Positions 1-11,500 of a stretch of DNA of 64,000 nt are shown here, piece by piece. Made by a program: the position numbers and the translations under genes. The stretch spans positions 62,001 through 126,000 of the forward strand of contig NBIV01000070.1 of NCBI GenBank assembly GCA_003194525.1, written 5' to 3'. The DNA is from Gracilariopsis chorda (lineage: Eukaryota; Rhodophyta; Florideophyceae; Gracilariales; Gracilariaceae). Numbering within the stretch: the first letter of the stretch is position 1; the number at the start of each line of letters is the position of its first letter. Below the pieces are notes generated by a model. The model was not told where the DNA came from, did no database searches, and saw nothing but the letters and a program-made list of their open reading frames with translations.

Positions 1-78
1 CTCCTCGTCGTTCTCCACTTTGCCTCCGGCTCCCCAGCTCGCGGAACCGAGATTGAGTCGTATCGTCTGCACAACGAT

Positions 79-3000
79 TTGTTCCACCAACGCTGCCTCA
101 TACTTCTCAACTCTCAACCGGTTCTCATCACGCGTCACCTCAAAACTCAAAACGCTAAAGGAGGCGCTCGCCCAATTCCACGCTTCCCAGATCCAAAGAC
201 AGCTGAACTCCTTCTCACTTACCTGACGCTCGTTCGCCCGCTCGAAACCTGGTTCGTTTCGGCTATACACGGCGAAACCCATAAACAGGCACACTGGCGT
301 ATGTTGTTCTTAAACCACGGCATGCCCCTGGACGCTCGAAACATTCGCCGAATCATCAGCTCCACCCTGTTCGACACTGTGTTTAAACTCACCTTTACCG
401 ACTACCGCAACTTCGCAGTAGGAATCACCGCTCTCATTTCCTCCACCGCGGCAAACGACATTGACAACACGCTCTCCAAGGCCATCCTGGAAGAATTCAT
501 CTCCACCGCGCACAATCAAGCTGGGCACACGGCCCACACTGCGGAGCTCATGTACGCACGCACCCCATACGACGTCAGTGGAATGCGACATACCGAACTC
601 AGCAAGTACAAAGAATGGTCCACCAAGTGGCACTCACTACTCAATTTGAGCAAACACGCCGCAAAGAAGCGCTCTTCCCGTGACACTCCTCAACACCAGA
701 GCACCACCGCTCCCGCCAAGCGCCCCATTCCCGCATCACAACCCATTTCACCTCTGCGTTGCCCTTACAAACCGCCCAACGACATGTTTTCACCCCTGGC
801 CCGCTCATCCTCCCTAGTCCACAGCCGCCCAACCCCATCCGAGCTCCCAAGAGGTGGTGCATCGCTCCATACACCCCCACTGCCAATTACGAACACAGAC
901 TCTGCACGTTTCTCAACGCACTCCGACAAATGCTTGCCAACGGCTCCTCAGTGTGTAAATCACCTATGCAGTTTACCGTTACGGTGGCCGTGTTTGAAAA
1001 GCGGGGAAACATGCTTATGCTCACTCCGACCACCTCCGGAAAAACATTGTCTGTACTGCTCCTGATGTACATGGAGAAGGGCTCATATTCCTCCATCATT
1101 ATCGTTCCTCTCAAAGCCCTCCTTACGGAGTACGAACAACGTGCGGCAGCCTTTCAGCTTCAGAGCAGCACATCCGCGCACACCAATGGCGGCACGGAAA
1201 CATTTGCGGATGTCTATATATTGTCAGTCGAAGTGCTTGACTCCGCCTCTTTCAACTCCCTTTTTGATCGCTTTTTTGCAAAAACAAAAACTGGCCCGCA
1301 TCGTGGTGGATGAAGTGCATTTATTTCTGTTATGGCAACACTTTCGCCCATTCCTTGCACACATCCACAATGCGCTTTTCATGGTACCCCCCCATATACC
1401 CCGTGTACTGCTCATTGCCACCGTGCCGCCCCGTGATCGTCCACTCCTGCTATCACAGCTCTCAATAACAACAGCTTACCTGTATACCACTTCCACCACC
1501 CGTAACAATATCCACTTCTCCGTGTACGACGCTTCCCCAAGCGTAAAAGCCCCTCGAATTCATACTGCCGCAGGTACCTATCAAAGCTTGTTCCAACATC
1601 TGCTTCAGACAGGCGTCCCGTACTTCCAACAACAAGTCTCAACATTGCTCACCGCAAGTACTTAATCCTTGGTCCGCGTCATCGTATTCACACTCACACG
1701 CTCAGCTACAGAACAACTACACAGCGTCATTCAACAATAAGTACAAGGAACATTATCTCACCAGTTCCCTTCCACATCTTTCATTTGCCTCTTCTATCAT
1801 GCCGGCTTATCCGACCACGAAAAGGATAAAACACACGAAGACTGGCTCCATCGCTTCTCCGTTCCGCCATCCGCCGCCGTAACCCAAACCGTTATTTTCA
1901 TGACTTGCACTTCCGCCTTTGGAACAGGACTCGACACTCCAAACGTTCGGCTAGTGCTAAGTTTTGGAGGATGTGCCAGTCTGGCCGACCTTGCCCAGCA
2001 GGCCCGCAGAGCGGGTCGTGACGGCCGAAATGCGCCCTGCATCACCATGTACTCAAAGCCGCACTTCAAAATGATACAAGATCTTCTTTGCTCTACAAAC
2101 AACCAAAACCCCGACGACATCGCCCGTTCTTATGTCGACTCGCTTGCCACAGACCGCTGGAACCAAGTGAAGACGTGGATGGAACTGACGCTCGTGTGCC
2201 ACCGTAACGCCCTTTATGACCACATTGATGGAACCGAACCAGGCGTTTGCTTATTCACCGAAGACGCTGTGAACTGTGACATTTGCGAAAAAAACTACGC
2301 AACTTCCAACCCGTTTCCAACCGCACCTACCCAAAACCCTTCTACCCTAAGAACACCGTCACAGCCTGCGAAACCCACACCCTCCCCTCCAAATCAGACA
2401 CATATATCCTCCACAGGTACTGCCTCTCTTGACATGTCACCCTTCATCCTACCGGAGCCAAGCTCAAACCTTCAGATGCCGCCATACAATGGTCCTCTCC
2501 CATCGCTACAACCACTCCCTTCGGCGTCCGCAGCCGCCAATTCAGTCAAACGCCTAAATAACAACCTCCTCTCGTCTTCGCCGCCCTTCATCACTTCTTT
2601 CTTTTCTTCAGAGCGGCACACCAGCCCGCTTCAGTCTAACATTTCCGCTTCCTTTTCTTATCGCATCAACTCCATTCCCCCCGCTCGTGTTGTGCGCCAC
2701 ATTCAGGAGATAGCACGCCGTCTCCACTCTTTATGCGTTCCGTGTCTTATCCAAGCTCAAACTCCCGTAACCAAGGAAAACCATGTATGCTCCTATGCAT
2801 CCATTCGATGCTATCGATGCTTCTCGGACTCCCACAACGCGGTTGAGTGCCCACACAACAAAAACCCACCCAAAACCAGCTACAAGTGCCATATGGGATA
2901 CTGCAAGGGACTCAAGACCCATTCAGATCCCAAAACATATGGTACTCGGGCATGTGAGTTTATCCCACTGCGCCAGATTGCATGGCTTCTCTGGCGCAAA

Positions 3001-3135
3001 GACCCAGACATGCGCAACACCATTGCACTCAATCTCTTTGACGAAGAACGCAACTCTCAGTTCAACAATATTTCTACGACCAGTACATCCAAATCCGCTA
3101 AAGCACAGCAACAAGACCATCTTTTCCACTCCTAG
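79..3135 (+). pseudogene. RecQ-like DEAH helicase ORF, broken by frameshifts and stops
   Basis: This is a superfamily 2 DNA helicase of the RecQ type found in repetitive, often chromosome-end, DNA of fungi and algae. It is spread over three open pieces: 79-1065 (frame 1), 759-1313 (frame 2 relative) and back to the first frame from about 1290 to 3135, with further stops near 1663 and 1738. A Walker A-like TPTTSGKT lies near 1020-1047, a DEVH box near 1303-1320, and motif VI QQARRAGRDGR near 1996-2029. Before the helicase core is a roughly 200-residue domain ending in a GHT...Y pattern near 530-555. After the core are a Pro/Ser-rich linker and a cysteine-rich C-terminus (about 2740-2925, several CxxC-type pairs). 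The second Gly of the usual GSGKT loop is preceded by Thr, an unusual Walker A. It is almost certainly inactive as read. The true start may lie before the window. Confidence 0.75.
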
Positions 3136-3390
3136 TTGACGACAACAGACCGCAGGGCCGTTCCCAACCTTATACGCGTCATCACTTGGTACAAATCTAC
3201 AACTGATCTTGTATAGCTTTGCGTGACACCATGATGATAACAATATATTTGTGGCCATAAGCTTCACATGTTTCTATTCGTTACGTATAAAAACCCCCCA
3301 CACATCCTCACACGTTGAGAAAGGCGCATGTGCGACCAAAACGAAAAACACCTTCCGCTTCCTTCTACTGTATTCTTATCTGTATTATGC
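3136..3390. other. AT-rich spacer after the helicase relic
   Basis: No gene is seen here. The stretch joins the end of the helicase reading frame to the palindrome cluster. A TATA-like run (acgtataaaa) lies near 3280-3295, which could be a promoter or chance. Confidence 0.3.
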
Positions 3391-3556
3391 ATGTACGACA
3401 GGAAAAAGTCCTGTCGTACATTCACAGGGTGGTCGTTCGACCACTACCCTCCAAAAAAATTACTATTTTTTTGCTGCAGTAGTCGAGCGACCACTACGTT
3501 CATGTACGACAGGAAAACTTCCTGACGTACATCGCCGCGGAGGTCGAGCGACCCTA
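3391..3556. repeat. Cluster of alternating palindromes
   Basis: Two kinds of inverted repeat alternate. Type A is a 12-13-bp stem built on TGTACGACAGGA with a 3-5-base loop, at 3391-3421 and again at 3502-3532. Type B is built on GGTCG/CGACC with a 2-base loop, at 3429-3444 (perfect) and 3541-3553 (perfect), with an imperfect form at 3479-3497. A/B pairs are about 111 bases apart, so the block looks like a duplicated A-B unit. Possible roles are protein binding sites, RNA hairpins at the 3' end of the helicase transcript, or element ends; the sequence does not decide. Confidence 0.7.
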
Positions 3557-3833
3557 AAACACCCCAAAGTCTCCGAGTTCGGTATTCCCATAGCGACGCC
3601 ACTATCTTTTAAACTTAGCACAGCACTATTACCTAATGCACACCGCCTACAGCGGTGCACAACAAAGCATTCCAATTAAAAACCCCTAACACAAAACGTG
3701 CTCTGCATACCGCTGCACACTTCTGCAGCACAAAACGCCGACCCCCTAAAGTCGAAAAAACCCCTTTACAACAGCACATGATATGCAAGACAATTCTGTT
3801 TCTGTTAACATCCTACAACCCTTAAAACCCCTT

Positions 3834-5790
3834 AAAAAACTAATAAAAGAAACCTAGGAATCTAAGTGCAACCCCCCAAAGTGTCTAGAAGTAAAACCCC
3901 TAATACCAATACACCCCCTAGAAAACGCCTAGAACTAATTGCAAAAACGCCCCTAAAACAAAACCCCTAAATACAAAAATTGAGTAGAACTTGCATTTCT
4001 TAAGTGTACGGCCCATCACAATTTTTTTAAAAACATTCACACTCCCCTCCACGGAACACAAATCATCAAAACACACTAAAACGAAAAATAACGTTTACAA
4101 AAACCCCTAAGACGTTCTAATCACATATTTCTACGTCTAGAGAACTAGGCCATATACACGATTTTTTACATCTTGCAATTTTCATTATTCGAATTCCAAC
4201 CTTTATTACTCTGACATATCCATAATCATGAAAAGTGCAGCTTACCAGGACGGAAGCGGCTAAAACCTTGCCGAGCGAACAAATATACAACCCTCACACC
4301 CTGTGGCACTAATCCTTTAAAACGACATCCCTGCTCCTAAAAACCCCTAATACGGAAAACATTCTTATCAGTTTTAACCCCCCCACGGTACCATACAAAA
4401 ATTTTGTACCTCTCCTGTTTTTCTCCAACTGCACCTAAAACAACTAAAACCTCCTAACATTGCCATATCAAGGGAATACAATAATATATAACATTTCCTA
4501 ATGCTAATATATTCCCGTAAACACCCTTACATTTAAAAACCCTAAAATTTAATATGGAGGTTCTTACAATAACATGAAACCTTTCTTAATGCTAAGAACA
4601 CCAACTTATAAACCACTAGATTCGAAACCCCTAATTTTTAATATTAAGGCTCTTCATTCTTTCTCGGAGGCTCCCTAATAAAAGCTTGCCTCGTCTCATT
4701 TGTTCCATGTGCGTAAACATGCCCGCAATGCTTCGTTTGGGCAAATATGACCAATACTACAAACCCCTAAACATTTGTTAGACATATAAAAAACGCATTC
4801 CTTGGTTTCCACAAATCTCTTCAAAACCAAGCGCTTTCGCCCTTTTGCACAATATGCGTTAACATGCCTGCATTGCATGGTTTTAGCAAATGTTGCAAAA
4901 ACCAAGCGCTTTTGCAGTCTTGTGCAATGTGCAAAAAAATCCACGCTTTGCTTGGTCTCTCACCTAAACGGCCTAAAGCCAAGCACTTTCGCATATTTCT
5001 ACAATGTGCGAAAATACCCTGACATTGCTAGGTTGGGTGAATGTGCTCAAAACCAAGCGCTTTCGATCATTTGCACAATGTGCGTAAACATGCCCGAAAT
5101 GTTTGCTTTGGGCAAATGTGTCCAAAACGAAGCGCTTTCGTACATTTGTACAATGTGCAAAATATTGACGTGTTGCTTGGTTTCTGCAAGGCAGTCCAAA
5201 ACCAAGCGCTTTCCCACATTCTACAAATGAGCCAAAATACTTCCCACGCGCTTGGTCTGCGAAAAGCTGGCTAAAACCAAGCGCATGGAGCATGCGACCA
5301 CACCTTGCCAAACCAGCTCAGAAACCATCCTTCCAAAGCCTCCGACACGCACATATGCGCGCGCGCGCACTTTCAGGACCTCACTGCAAGGCTCTGACAA
5401 ATCATGGCTAAAACCAAGCGCTGGGGCACCCTGTACTGGCCCGCTAAACCTTTAAATATGCGCTCAACTACGCTACTTACACGACATGCAGGCGGCACGT
5501 GCCATATATGCCTAAAACCAAGCGGAAACGGCGATGTCAAATCCTAATTTTTTGATGCATGCGCTTGGTTTTTAGCCGAACCAAGCATTCTATAATATTT
5601 AGCCAGGTTTTTTGAGCTCAAGCATTTGTTTCATAACCGGCGCACAGCGCTTCGTCATCCACTGAAGGCATGAAAAACGTACATACAGTGATTCCACAAC
5701 TCGTTCAACGTTTTGCGTCAGAACCAAGCGCTTGCCGACACCCCTCAAAACCAAGCGCAAACCCACACTTACATGCAACACTACTATAAG
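3834..5790. repeat. 2-kb tandem duplication, copy 1
   Basis: This block is nearly colinear with 5803-7760 at an offset of 1969-1970 bases; for example AACCTAGGAATCTAAGTGCA is at 3851 and 5820, and CTACTATAAG closes both at 5781 and 7751. The first kilobase is AT-rich with repeated AAACCCCTAA-type motifs. The second part holds the 75-bp minisatellite and a tail of AAAACCAAGCGC boxes in both orientations. No gene is supported. Confidence 0.85.
4823..5290. repeat. 75-bp minisatellite in copy 1
   Basis: The box AAAACCAAGCGC or a one-base variant begins near 4823, 4898, 4973, 5048, 5124, 5198 and 5273, an almost constant step of 75 bases. Each unit also carries TGTACAATGTGC-like and TTTGGGCAAATG-like segments. 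Because 75 is a multiple of three, reading frames stay open on both strands with 25-residue periodicity. I read these as by-products, not genes. Confidence 0.85.
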
Positions 5791-5802
5791 GAAAACCCCT
5801 TA

Positions 5803-7760
5803 AAGCCCTAATAAAACGAAACCTAGGAATCTAAGTGCAACCCCCCAAAGTGTCTAGAATAAAACCCTATAATACCAATACACCCCCTAGAGAACGCCTG
5901 CACCCGATCGCAAAAACGCCCCTAAAACAAAACCCCTAAATACAAAAATTGAATAGAACTCTCATTTCTTAAGTCTACGGCCAGTTAAAATCTTTTTAAA
6001 CACATTCAAACTCCCCTACCCGGAACAAAAAACACCAAAACCCACTAAACCAAAAAATAACGTTTACACAATCCCCTGAGACGTTCAAATCACATATTTC
6101 TACGTCTAGGGAACTAGGCCATATACACGATGTTTTAGATCTTGCAATTTTCATTATGAAAAGTCCAAACTTTAATACTTTGACACATCCATAATCATGA
6201 AAAGTGCAGCTTACCAGACCGGAAGCGGCTAAAACGTTGCCGAGTGAACAAATATACAACCCTAACACCCTGTAGCGCTAAACCTTGAAAATAACATCCC
6301 AGCTCCCTAAAACCCCTAATACGGAAACTGTTTTTATCAGTATTCACCACCCCACGGCACCTCGATATAAAATTTTGTACTTCTCCTGTTTTTCTCCAAC
6401 TGCACCTAAAACTACCAAAACCTCCTAACATTACCATATCAAGGGAATAAAATAACATAGAACATTTCCTGATGCTAATATAATCCCCTAAACACCCTTA
6501 CATTTAAAAACCCTAAACTTTAATATAAAGGTTCTTACAATAACATGAAACGTTTCTTATTGCTAAGAACACCAAAGTATAAATCACTAGATTTGAAATG
6601 CCTTATTTTTAATACCAAGGCTCTTCATTCTTTCTTGGAGGCTCCCTAGTAAAAGCCGGCTTTGTCTCATTTGTTCCATATGCGTAAACATGCCCGCAAT
6701 GCTTCTTTTGGGCAAATATGACCAGTACTACAAACCCCTAAACATTTGTCAAACATTTAATAAACGCATTCCTTGGTTTCCACAAATCTCCTAAAAACCA
6801 ACCGCTTTCGCCCTTTTGCACAATATGCGTTAAAATGCCCGCATTGCATGGATTTAGCAAATGTTTCAAAAACCAAGCGCTTTTGCAGTTTTGTACAATG
6901 TGCAAAAAATCCACGCTTTGCTTGGTCTCACCTAAATGGCCTAAAACCAAGCGCTTTTGCATATTTCTTCGATGTGCGAAAACACCCCTGCATTGCTACG
7001 TTGCAATAAATGTGCCCAAAACCAAGCGCTTTCGATCATTTGCACAATGTGCGTAAACATGCCCGAAATGTTTGCTTTGGGCAAATGTGTCCAAAACCAA
7101 GCGCTTTCGTACATTTGTACAATGTGCAAAATATTGACGTGTTGCTTGGTTTCTGCAAGGCAGTCCAAAACCAAGCGCTTTCCCACATTCTACAAATGAG
7201 CCAAAATACTTCCCACGCGCTTGGTCTGCGAAAAGCTGGCTAAAACCAAGCGCATGGAGCATGCGACCACACCTTGCCAAACCAGCTCAGAAACCATCCT
7301 TCCAAAGCCTCCAACACGCACATATGCGCGTGCGTGCACTTTCAGGACCTCCCTACAAGGTTCTGACAAATCATGGCTAAAACTAAGCGCTGGGACACCC
7401 TGTATTGGCGTGCTAAACCCTAAAAAATGCGCTCAATTACGCTACTTACACGACATGCAGGCGGCACGTGCCATATATGCCTAAAACCAAGCGCAAATGG
7501 CGCTGTCAAATCCTATTTTTTTGATTTATGCGCTTGGTTTTTAGCCGAACCAAGCAATCTATAATATTTAGCCAGGTTTTTTTAGCTCAAGCGTTTGTTT
7601 CATAACCAGCACACAGCACTTTTTCATCCACTCAAGGCATGAAAAAACTTACCTACAGCGATTCCACCACTCGTTCAACGTTTTGCGTCAGAACCAAGCG
7701 CTTGCCGACACTCCTCAAAACCAAGCGCAAACCCAAACTTACTTGCAAAACTACTATAAG
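5803..7760. repeat. 2-kb tandem duplication, copy 2
   Basis: Second copy of the 3834-5790 block, in the same orientation and directly adjacent, with scattered substitutions and small indels. It ends at CTACTATAAG (7751-7760), the same terminal sequence as copy 1. Confidence 0.85.
6793..7260. repeat. 75-bp minisatellite in copy 2
   Basis: The AAAACCAAGCGC box recurs near 6793, 6868, 6942, 7018, 7092, 7166 and 7241, again every 74-76 bases, matching the seven units of copy 1. The same number of units in both copies suggests that the array predates the 2-kb duplication. Confidence 0.85.
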
Positions 7761-8269
7761 AACTCTATTCTAAAAACCGCAACTTCTAGATCCGCTTCAT
7801 TTCCAAAGCGTAATGAAAGCTAAAACCACATATCCAACATTGACAACCTAATCTTACCCCCATCAATAAACGCAAAGTCCGAAGACCGCTCTGCAAAGCC
7901 CCATATGTCTTAGGAGCGAAGACAAAGGCAGCCCCGACGGTTCATTTGCGCTTCACCTACACACGCATAACGAATTGCACGCGTCTGACGGAATACAAGA
8001 AAAAAGTTGTCCTAGACCACGTTCATTTTGGCACGGAACATGCCTTTACGTACTTCGAAAACCCACATTTGTGGTGCACGCACCAGGCATATGCCAAAGC
8101 TTTCCAAAACCATGTCCTAGGGGGGGGTGTAAGTTATTAATTTTTTGAAGCCAGGAAAACGTTCTTGTAAAACGTTGTCCTGTATAATCAGTGTCCACAT
8201 TTTTCAGCGCACCCCAAAATGTATCATACAGTGCCTCCAGGACAAAGTACTCTACACAAGGGCTCAAAA
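7761..8269. other. Non-coding stretch
   Basis: No gene or clear repeat is seen between the tandem duplication and the diverged third tail. A G run (GGGGGGG) lies at about 8121-8127. Confidence 0.4.
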
Positions 8270-8400
8270 ATGCACATATACGTGCATACAGCGTTTCCAC
8301 CACTGGGTCAACGTTTTGTGTCAGTACCACGCCCAAGCTGACACCGCACAAAAATTGCTGTCCTAGCCCATACTTCCAAGTACCACTACTATAAAGGAGC
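8270..8400. repeat. Diverged third copy of the 2-kb unit's tail
   Basis: The order of words matches the end of both 2-kb copies: CAGCG(A/T)TTCCACCACT, then TCAACGTTTTG(C/T)GTCAG, then a GC-containing box, and finally ACTACTATAA. It is clearly related but more diverged, so this tail has been duplicated at least three times. The closing ACTACTATAAGG/AAGGAG may act as a TATA element, which is inference only. Confidence 0.6.
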
Positions 8401-8438
8401 TACTACGCGCATTCCATGCACTTACCTCAGAGTTTCAG

Positions 8439-9200
8439 ATGGATTTCAAGGAATGGACCGACTTGCTGCCAGTAATCCAGAGCATTCTCAACAGCGCTCC
8501 ATCGCCACATCGTAACGACATTCCTCCGCTAACCGCTTTTCTGGGTATGAAGCCTACTCCACCGATCTCCTCGTTCTTCCGCTCAAGTACACAGAAGACA
8601 GTCAAAGTCAGTGATGTGATTCACGAACAGGCTGTCAATGTCGATGCGCTGCAGGAAACGTGTGCAGACCTTCATGCTCTGATACAGAACACCCTACTGA
8701 AGAACAGAGCAGTATCACAAGAGAAAGATTCGAAAGGAAAACTCGCCAATTTCACCGAGGGCGATTTTCTTCTTGTTGCTCGCGAGTAATTCTACGGTGG
8801 CGAGAAGCTTGATCTGCGTTGGCGTGGACCACGGGAAGTGCTCGAAGCCCTCTCCGACTATGTGTTTCAGGTTGAAGATCTGTGAGACGGACTCACTGAA
8901 TATATCCACGCCTCTCGTCTCAAGTACTACCATGCCAGTTCACTGGACACTGAGGCTATTCTTCCTCAAGTCATCTCATCCGAAACTGGCATGCCGGTTG
9001 CGCACTTAATGAAAATGGTCAAAACCAACGAAGGACTAAAAGTTTTAGTACGTTGGAAGGGACTTAGTGCATCTGAAGACACTTTGGAGCCACTGAACCG
9101 CATCTACGAAGACGTTCCGACCATGCTGAAGCGTTTGCTCAAGCGTAAGAACACTCTGGCTCAGCTGATGGAAGCAGCTCGTCCTGAACTCGCTCTCTGA
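8439..9200 (+). pseudogene. Chromovirus integrase C-terminus with chromodomain (relic 1)
   Basis: One reading frame runs through 8439-9200 with two in-frame stops, TAA at 8787-8789 and TGA at 8883-8885, and no frameshift. The first part (8439-8900) matches the region after the integrase core of Ty3/gypsy elements (YNxTPHxxxxxxPFxxxxG-like start, then a GDxVLL-like barrel). The last part (about 9010-9180) reads as a chromodomain with LVRWKGL and a following LEPLNRIYEDVP. The core with DDE residues is missing upstream, so this is a 5'-truncated fragment. Final stop at 9198-9200. Confidence 0.8.
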
Positions 9201-9446
9201 AGGAGGGGACTTTAACCATTTCTGGCTCTGTATTGTTGGACGGAACCCAAAACAGGTACAGGGTTCCGTCACCTAAGAAGCCTGGGTAGGCACCAGTAGA
9301 GTAGGTAGCCGTCGTCATCCGAACCGTTCCCAATTGGTAAACAGCGTCGCGGTACTAAAGCCACGGCAGGACCGCCGCTCAGTAAATAGAGGCATCGAAC
9401 CTCAAACTTTCTAGACGAACAACTCACGTAGTTCGCCACACTCACG

Positions 9447-10258
9447 AAGCTGAATGGGATTGAGCATCGCACAATATCTCCATATAATCCACGCGCAAAT
9501 GGAGTAGTTAAGGGCGTAAATCACACCATGTAAACCATGATCCTGAAAGAACTAGGCAGTGCTACTCAACGATGGGAAGCGTACGTCCCCTACGTTCACC
9601 TAGCATATAACGCCAAGATCGCGGCGCTGATGGGCTCAAGGCCATTTCCTCCCATATTTGGGGAGGACCATGAATTGATTTGAGAGGTACGGACGTACGA
9701 AAACAAATTCGAAGCTAAGCCTCGAATAGTGAAAGAAAGACCACGAAAATGTCACGAAAAACATATTACCGGCGCTAACCGATCAAATCAGAAATATAAG
9801 GGAAAAAGACGAAATATTATTTTACAAGACTTGGTGCTTAATCAAAGAGAATGCGTTTCCCCGTGGTGCAAAGGTTATGATGGGAGATGTTACTAAGGAA
9901 TCGAAATGTGACGCCAGATATGAAGGGCCATTCACTGTTGTACGGAAGAATCGTGGTGGCGCATATGTGTTGCGTGATGAGTTGGGTATTTTAAAGCAAA
10001 CAGTTCCTCCGAATCACCTTAAGCTTATTTGTCGTAAGAATAGCAAAGCTGTGGTTGGAGAAGACACGTATGAGATCAAGACAATCACCAATCAACGTGT
10101 TGGAAAGAAGGGCAAAATGAGTTATCTTGTCGTGTAGAAGACCATGGACGTAGATCCCGGCTGGGAACCAGTTGTGAACTTTAACGATGTCAATATCATC
10201 CGGCAATACTGGAAATTGGTCCGCCCTACGCGTAGCCCAAAGCGAACTGCGAAGAACT
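9447..10258 (+). pseudogene. Chromovirus integrase and chromodomain (relic 2)
   Basis: The segment starts in the integrase core at HRTISPYNPRANG, passes into LAYNAKI and a PF..FG motif, changes frame once near 9750, then gives the C-terminal barrel (KVMMGD...RYEGPFTV, 9868-9950) and a chromodomain (YLVV, stop where Trp is expected, then PGWEPVVNFND...IRQYW, 10110-10215). The catalytic Glu of NGxxER is replaced by Lys (NGVVKG). It belongs to a different lineage from the relic just upstream. It is non-functional. Confidence 0.75.
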
Positions 10259-10547
10259 GACCTGGAGGGGGTGATGTCGTGCTGACAAACTGACACGAGC
10301 AACGACCGAAACTACCGGCTGTGGTGAACGTGGAAGGCTACGACTCAGTTCAGGCTAAGAAGTACAAAAACTGCTTCAAGCGAGTGGAAGGCCAGCGAAA
10401 TGATGTCATGGAGAAAATCAAGAACATCACCCTGCTCATTATGTAGAATTAGTTTGAGAAAACTCATGCTCAGTGGATTGTTGGGGGAAAAAGAGACCGA
10501 TTTCAGACATTAACCGATGAGATAATGTCACCACAGAGATCTCCCCT

Positions 10548-11500
10548 TTTTTTCGCTTTTGCTTGTGCTGCTTGATATTATTTCTGATGACTGCTGCTTG
10601 CTTTTTGTTGCTGCGTTAATCTTTTACGCGCTTCGCCAGCTTCATTGTTCACCTCAGTTGTAACGTCGTATTTGTTGTCCATTAATCTTCGCAGGACTGC
10701 AGATCGTTCCTCACTGCCTTCCAATAGTATTTTACGAAGCTTTAAATCGTTCTTTCGTCTGTTCTGTAGCCCATTGTGCAGCAGTAGCTTTCCAATGTAT
10801 CATCTGACTCTACTCAGTTCTCTTTGCATGGTTTTTATCGTTTTAGAAATCTCGTACTCAAAGGCTTTTTCTTATTCTTCAAGCATTCTCTTCTTGAACC
10901 CAACTGGGCGCGCGTGATTTCACTTAATCATTTTTGCCCTTGATTTTTCACTTGTATCTGAATCTGAATCCGACTTCTTTATTTGTGGCTTTCAAGGTGC
11001 ATAGTTTAAGATAAATTCGGATTTTATGCAATGCCCAGTCACGAAGACTTCGTTTTCACTGTTGATATCGTAAGATGTTGGCCGTGAGCTTCAACATTCT
11101 GCAATATCAACGTATATAAAGTTGAAGGCATACTAGAAACTTTTTTAGCCTTCTTTTGCAGTGATTTAATAGAACTTCATTACGTTATTTCTGATATGTT
11201 TATCATTTGAGCCAGAAAGATTCTGTGCTTCGACCATTTTATGGTCCGAATTGTGTTTAACTGTTTGAGCCATTATATCTCGTGCAGAACGCAGGGAATG
11301 TGGGATGCAGTGCAATTCCTTTTGTGGGCATTTGTATTTGAATTGTGCCCAAAATCCATCTTGCTTTCGGTTTCGGTCTAATGTGGATTGATTTACCCAG
11401 CAACCAGCAAGAATCAAACTTGGGAGGGTCGTTAAAGACGTATTGTTGCTGCTTTTGTTTGGTTCATGAGCGCTTATCTTTCCATTACTGGCTTTTTGCT
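10548..11500 (-). pseudogene. NAM/Myb-like DNA-binding protein relic
   Basis: Reading the minus strand, 11417-11166 gives a trihelix/No-apical-meristem-like segment (WVNQSTLDRN, KQDGFWAQF, then SLRSARDIMAQTVKHNSD and SGSNDKHIRNNVMKFY). The same frame resumes near 10985 with an acidic Ser/Asp run and then a long charged, coiled-coil-like region containing RPVGFKKRMLEE (about 10905-10560). Several in-frame stops interrupt it but the frame is the same at both ends. In other eukaryotic genomes, proteins of this layout often accompany Harbinger-type or other DNA transposons, which fits the Harbinger relic next door. Start not determined. Confidence 0.5.

Noticed and set aside
3280-3300. Possible promoter (ACGTATAAAA)
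   Set aside because: No gene starts downstream, so it may be chance in AT-rich DNA.
4802-5311. Overlapping ORFs on both strands with 25-residue repeats
   Set aside because: They follow from the 75-bp period being a multiple of three; both strands stay open and no start, domain or bias favours any frame. The same holds for 6773-7280.
4823-7260. CRISPR-like array
   Set aside because: The whole 75-bp unit is repeated, not just a short repeat with unique spacers, and the setting is eukaryotic.
10645-10917. 90-codon plus-strand ORF
   Set aside because: It is the antisense of the charged coiled-coil part of the minus-strand NAM/Myb-like relic.
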